A DNA stretch of 36,956 nt from Cladosporium sp. IMV 00045 (Eukaryota > Ascomycota > Dothideomycetes > Cladosporiales > Cladosporiaceae), in the NCBI GenBank assembly GCA_001931905.2, contig MSJI02000189.1:1-36956 (forward strand). Reading direction: 5' to 3'. A model generated the notes under the pieces. It saw nothing but the letters and a program-made list of their open reading frames with translations, searched no databases and had not been told where the DNA came from. Shown in pieces: positions 31,691 through 36,956 of this stretch (positions are counted from its first letter, which is position 1; each line of letters begins with the position of its first letter). The position numbers and the translations under genes were made by a program.

Positions 31691-33402
31691 TGCTGGAGAA
31701 TGCTTGAGATCACCGGAGATGTTTCGGAGGCGTGTTATCGTGGGAAACTGGCGAATGTGGCTCTTTAAAGTCAGATATAGTATGAGAGGTCAACGTGTTT
31801 TTCTATTCGAAGCATCGTATGGCGTGGTATATTCCATGCCTTATAGCTTCAGCTACCAAAACCACAGTATTCATGTGAGCGGCGTCTTCGCTAAGTGGCA
31901 CATTAGCGCATCGTAGTACTAAATAGTTGCAAGGCCGGCATTTGCCCAGAAATGTAGATTCTCCAAGCATACTAAGGGCCTAAGGCACGTCCAAAGACCC
32001 TGCAATGCTTTTCTCCGATTGGATCTCATCTCATGGGATCACAAGCAGGGATTCTTTGATTCAGAGCTGAACTTTCGAGATTGCATCACACTGGCGACTC
32101 GCCAAAGATGCACAAGAGTGAATTGAGTGATCATCTCGTACTCCGGATCTTGACTATTTGGTAAGTGGTGTGCCTACAAGGCTACTGATTCGGCACCAGA
32201 ACGCGCAGTAACGCCGCGCACTCACATGAAGTACTATTACCCTTCCCATTTTGGACAGAAAGCGACCAACCGGACAGTTTTGCAATGATGCTGGTCAGGG
32301 CTGCACTGCATGGGCGCATTAGCTTGCTTGTCAGCTCGAAGCGAAGACGTTTGAAGCTTCGAATGACATTCCAATCTCGTCGGAGACTCCGCTAGAGAAG
32401 AAGGCGGTATTTGGAGTTCTTGGTGTTGGGGTTCTTGGCACGGGCACTTCTGTTGTATGTTTGACGGGTGTAGAAGGTGAGATATCTTTACCAGCGTCTA
32501 CGTTACCGACTCCCAACGGTTATTTCTATCCATGCTTGGAGGAAGCGAAGACAACGATGCTCACCGGCCTTACGTTGGCTCGACTTGAAGGTAAACAGTG
32601 TGCGCAATCGACGGCACTTGGCGATGGCCAGCAGCGATGAGATCTGGTGACACCTGACATGGAATCGAGTGTCAATTGTTGGCCTTGCAACGGTGTCAAA
32701 CAAGAGCGTATTTGCAGATTGGCAATGATGTCTTGGCTGCGTTCGCCTAATAGATTGGATTGGATGGGATGATTGACCACTGAGGATGCCAGCGAGTCTC
32801 AACTAAAACGAGATGTCAGCATCTTATGTTCGTAATCGATTGGGAAAACTGACCAGTGCTTTCAGGTGCAGAGGTATGTTAAGAACTCTCATCAATCGAA
32901 TCAATCTTTTGTTGGTCGTTTTCTGACCCAGGAGCTAGTCCGCTACATCTGGTGCTTCACGACCTGATGCATCCAATGACAGTTTCGATCCGATTTGTAG
33001 AGCAAATACCAGTCTCGACTCATGATGGTCAGCCCAACGTGCTGGGACACTGTTGAAAGGATCACAAAAGCTTGAAGACCCATCCTTTGATCTCTGTCGT
33101 GGACTTGTCATTACGAGGGAAGGCGCATGCCTGTTGTTGGACTTCTTACGAGCGAGTTTTCCCAAAGGGTTCAAACCGAATATGCGATATTCCTGAATGC
33201 TTACGAAAATTGCTCTCTTTTTGAAATTGTTTTTTTAACTATTACATCACCGAAGTGTGCACGCCAATTGCTCGAATCTTACATCTTCCGGGAATTCCAG
33301 ATTCTTTTACAAAATCCTCCGCCCCGTACAATCAACGCTTCGCACACTCTGCCAGTGTATAACCCTAGTCTCTTTCGCGAAAGATCCACCGAGCGAGACA
33401 CT
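31691..33402. other. 1.7 kb region upstream of the orphan regulator
   Basis: It lies between the regulator start and the SNU13 stop, both on the minus strand. It contains a coding-like plus-strand stretch (listed separately) and, near 32850-32935, two intron-like acceptors (CTGACCAGTGCTTTCAG and CTGACCCAG) with a GTATGT donor between them. No complete gene can be built. No transposon ends were recognised. Confidence 0.4.
32323..32640 (+). pseudogene. coding-like remnant or internal exon without a start codon
   Basis: The frame is open for 105 codons with a composition unlike random DNA (FEASNDIPISSETPLEKKAV, then GVLGVGVLGTGTSVVCLTG, then LPTPNGYFYPCLEEAKTTM). It has no ATG until near its end and begins directly after a TAG that could also be an intron acceptor. 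A possible donor (GTAAAC) lies within it at 32591, and GTGAGA at 32479. An LEKK site resembles a Kex2-type processing signal. I recognise no family. It may be an exon of a gene whose first exon I cannot find, or a decayed gene. An alternative is that it is chance. Confidence 0.3.
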
Positions 33403-33843
33403 CTAGATCATGAGTCTCTCGACCTTGTCCTTGAGAGCGCGGATCTGGCCCATGAGGTCGGAGGCCTCGTTGGTGGTGATGCTGCAGCTGATAACAGCGC
33501 GGCTGACACCGCAGGCGCGGCCGAGAGCCATCTTGCTGGGGACATAGACCTGTGATGTGCGCGATTAGTTCTATGTTCTTGCGAGTGCTTTGCGTATGCG
33601 CGCGCGACTTACGTAGGGAGTGTTCTTGTCCTCGCAGAGAAGCGGCAGGTGCAGAAGGATGGCCAGAGGGGCGGTGTCGGCGGCGAGGATGACGATCTCA
33701 GAGATACCTCTGTTGAGGGTCTTGGTGGCCTCGTTGGCACCCTTCTTCAGCTGGCGGTAGTGGCTGGCCTGCTGCACAAGGTCGAGGATCTCCTGGGAGA
33801 GGGCCTGGTCGGCGACCGGCCATGCGGCAGACTCGGCGGACAT
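33403..33843 (-). CDS. SNU13: U4/U6.U5 snRNP and box C/D snoRNP protein Snu13 (15.5K)
   Basis: Exons 33613-33843 and 33403-33549 encode 125 residues; yeast Snu13 has 126. The 63-base intron (GTAAGT to CACAG, ACTAAT branch) joins NTPY to [14 protein letters not shown]. The sequence is nearly that of yeast through the L7Ae core: [19 protein letters not shown], then [11 protein letters not shown], then [11 protein letters not shown]. The protein binds kink-turn RNA in U4 snRNA and in box C/D snoRNAs, and so works in both pre-mRNA splicing and rRNA modification. It is divergently arranged with VMA3, 433 bases between the starts. The identification is secure. Confidence 0.96.
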
Positions 33844-34276
33844 GTTGTCGGGTGGTGGTGGTTTTTTAGGATTGAGAATTGAAGGAGGGGTATAAGACAA
33901 GGCTCGCCCAAATAAGTCGCACGGGTTCACGGCCTTGGGATTGCTGGTGATATCAAGTCAGAGAGTCGCAAGTTCGAAGCGTTCGCAAAGTCTAGAGGGA
34001 CCTTCAATTTTCTGAGCGCAAGAAAGCGGGAGCTAAAAGCGGGGAGGGCCGCTGCAGCCTTCAAACGTCAGCTCATGCCTGAGAAATGAGGCTCTCCAGA
34101 GTTGTCGCTTGGCGTGGCAGCTCCTCGCAGGCGCCGTCACGACTCCCAGCTATACCCATCACCATTGAAACCAGCCGCCACACGCCTGCATCAGCTCTTT
34201 CCGCATCATCTCGACACGTCGACCGGATTATTCGAGCCTTTTAGCTTTCGAACGACACCTCACACCCACATCCACG
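33844..34276. promoter_or_regulatory. divergent promoter region between SNU13 and VMA3
   Basis: Both genes are strongly expressed housekeeping genes and their starts face away from each other here. The SNU13 side has a CCACCACCACC leader on its coding strand. The VMA3 side is rich in C and in CACACC-like words just before its ATG. No TATA box was recognised. Confidence 0.5.
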
Positions 34277-35252
34277 ATGTCTACCGATCTCTGGTGAGTG
34301 CCAACTGCACCTTGACCTCGGCGAAGGCGACGATGGCCATCAGGGCCGGGAGACGTGTTGGAAGTCTTGAAAGAGTCGCATCGCGGTCAACCACGGGATC
34401 TTGAAGCTACGGTGACTAACTATTATCTTCCTCTAGCCCCGTGTATGCCGTAAGTGCCATGCCGAACCCTCTCCAGCCACAGCTGCCTTGAGCTCCCTAT
34501 CACGAGACGAAGCGATTATGGACGCCTTTGACGCTACAATAATGCGCTGCAAACTCGGTGGACAGGGGCCCGCACGAGCAGAAAGAGCTACGGTGAAATT
34601 GAAAGGCTTTGCTAACATACCATAACAGCCGTTCTTTGGAGCGATGGGCTGCACGTCCGCCATCGTCTTCACCTGCTTCGGTGCCGCCTACGGTACCGCT
34701 AAGGCCGGTGTTGGTATCTCTGCTATGGGTGTCCTCAGGCCCGACCTGATCGTCAAGAGTACGTCCATTACATATGAGAGATGAGCTGGACGCGAGCGAC
34801 TGCGATATTGCGCTGCGCGCCCAACCATACCATCTCCAATCCAGCACAACTGCTAACACAACTCAAGACATTATTCCCGTCATTATGGCTGGTATCATTG
34901 CCATTTACGGTCTCGTCGTTTCCGTCCTTATCTCCAACGACCTCAAGCAGAGCCAGTCCCTCTTCGCTGGTTTCATCCAGCTCGGCGCTGGTCTCGCCGT
35001 CGGTCTTGCCGGTCTTGCTGCTGGTTTCGCTATTGGTATCGTTGGTGATGCTGGTGTCCGTGGTACCGCACAGCAGCCCAGACTCTTCGTTGGCATGATT
35101 CTTATCCTCATTTTCGCCGAAGTCTTGGGTACGTATACTTGTGATGATATCGCCTGTGTGATCTTCCGCTTGCTAACACTGTGTCAGGTCTTTACGGTCT
35201 CATTGTTGCCCTGCTCATGAACTCTCGCGCTGGTGAGGGCTCCCAGTGCTAA
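34277..35252 (+). CDS. VMA3: V-type proton ATPase 16 kDa proteolipid subunit c
   Basis: Five exons (34277-34293, 34437-34449, 34629-34758, 34868-35128, 35188-35252) encode 161 residues, the usual size. Introns are 143, 179, 109 and 59 bases. The second exon is only 13 bases, yet it is needed: it encodes the conserved CPVYA between MSTDL and PFFGAMG. The protein has four helices in two hairpins. The proton-carrying glutamate lies in [12 protein letters not shown] of the last helix, and [17 protein letters not shown] is the invariant loop. The subunit forms the rotating c-ring of the vacuolar membrane proton pump. The absence of the longer N-terminus of c'' and the close match to Neurospora vma-3 favour VMA3 over VMA11. 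The first two introns sit in the first 30 coding bases. Confidence 0.95.
34437..34449 (+). other. VMA3: 13-base micro-exon of VMA3
   Basis: It is bounded by CCTCTAG upstream (GACTAAC branch about 20 bases before) and GTAAGT downstream. It completes a Cys codon and encodes Pro-Val-Tyr-Ala. Skipping it would shift the frame, since 13 is not a multiple of three. Confidence 0.85.

Positions 35253-36956
<1,704 letters not shown>

Overview
The window is nuclear DNA from a filamentous ascomycete (Pezizomycotina). The direct evidence is short introns of about 47-72 bases with GTAAGT-like donors, CTAAC/CTGAC branch sites and CAG/TAG acceptors, Zn2Cys6 regulators, and single-copy fungal genes (SNU13, VMA3, YME2, a CSC1-type channel, class III alcohol dehydrogenase). 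The combination would fit a Dothideomycete, but that is inference. There is no rRNA, tRNA, CRISPR array or intact transposon that I can support.

Layout, left to right. A gene fragment runs off the left edge (minus). A DUF1989 enzyme-like protein and a large Zn2Cys6 transcription factor follow on the minus strand, with a 1.7 kb gene-free upstream region. Next is a Dif1/Spd1-like ribonucleotide reductase regulator carrying a PCNA-binding box (minus), divergent from the mitochondrial gene YME2 (plus). YME2 converges on a CSC1/OSCA-type channel (minus). A small secreted cysteine-containing protein and an F-box-like/2EXR-type protein (plus) come next, then a short-chain dehydrogenase (minus). A secreted polysaccharide deacetylase of the Agd3/CE18 type (plus) converges on a four-exon FAD/NAD(P) oxidoreductase (minus).

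The stretch from about 25.8 to 33.4 kb is the accessory part. It holds a 74-residue protein built from DnaJ-type CxxCxGxG knuckles, the 5' exons of a mae1/TDT-type dicarboxylate transporter that stop abruptly, an orphan multi-pass membrane protein fused to or abutting that fragment, an orphan Zn2Cys6 regulator with four exons, and a coding-like remnant without a start codon. The right end returns to housekeeping genes: SNU13 (minus) divergent from VMA3 (plus, with a 13-base exon), then the 5' part of the S-(hydroxymethyl)glutathione dehydrogenase gene, cut by the right edge.

The genes do not form one pathway. Most neighbours are convergent or divergent single transcription units, as is usual in fungal genomes. 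The most interesting points are the truncated or chimeric transporter locus, the stand-alone zinc-knuckle protein beside it, the Dif1-like/PIP-box protein, the Agd3-like deacetylase without its usual cluster partners, and the candidate secreted effector-like protein. All splice models here were read by eye from donor, branch and acceptor signals and from reading-frame continuity; no database search or transcript was available.
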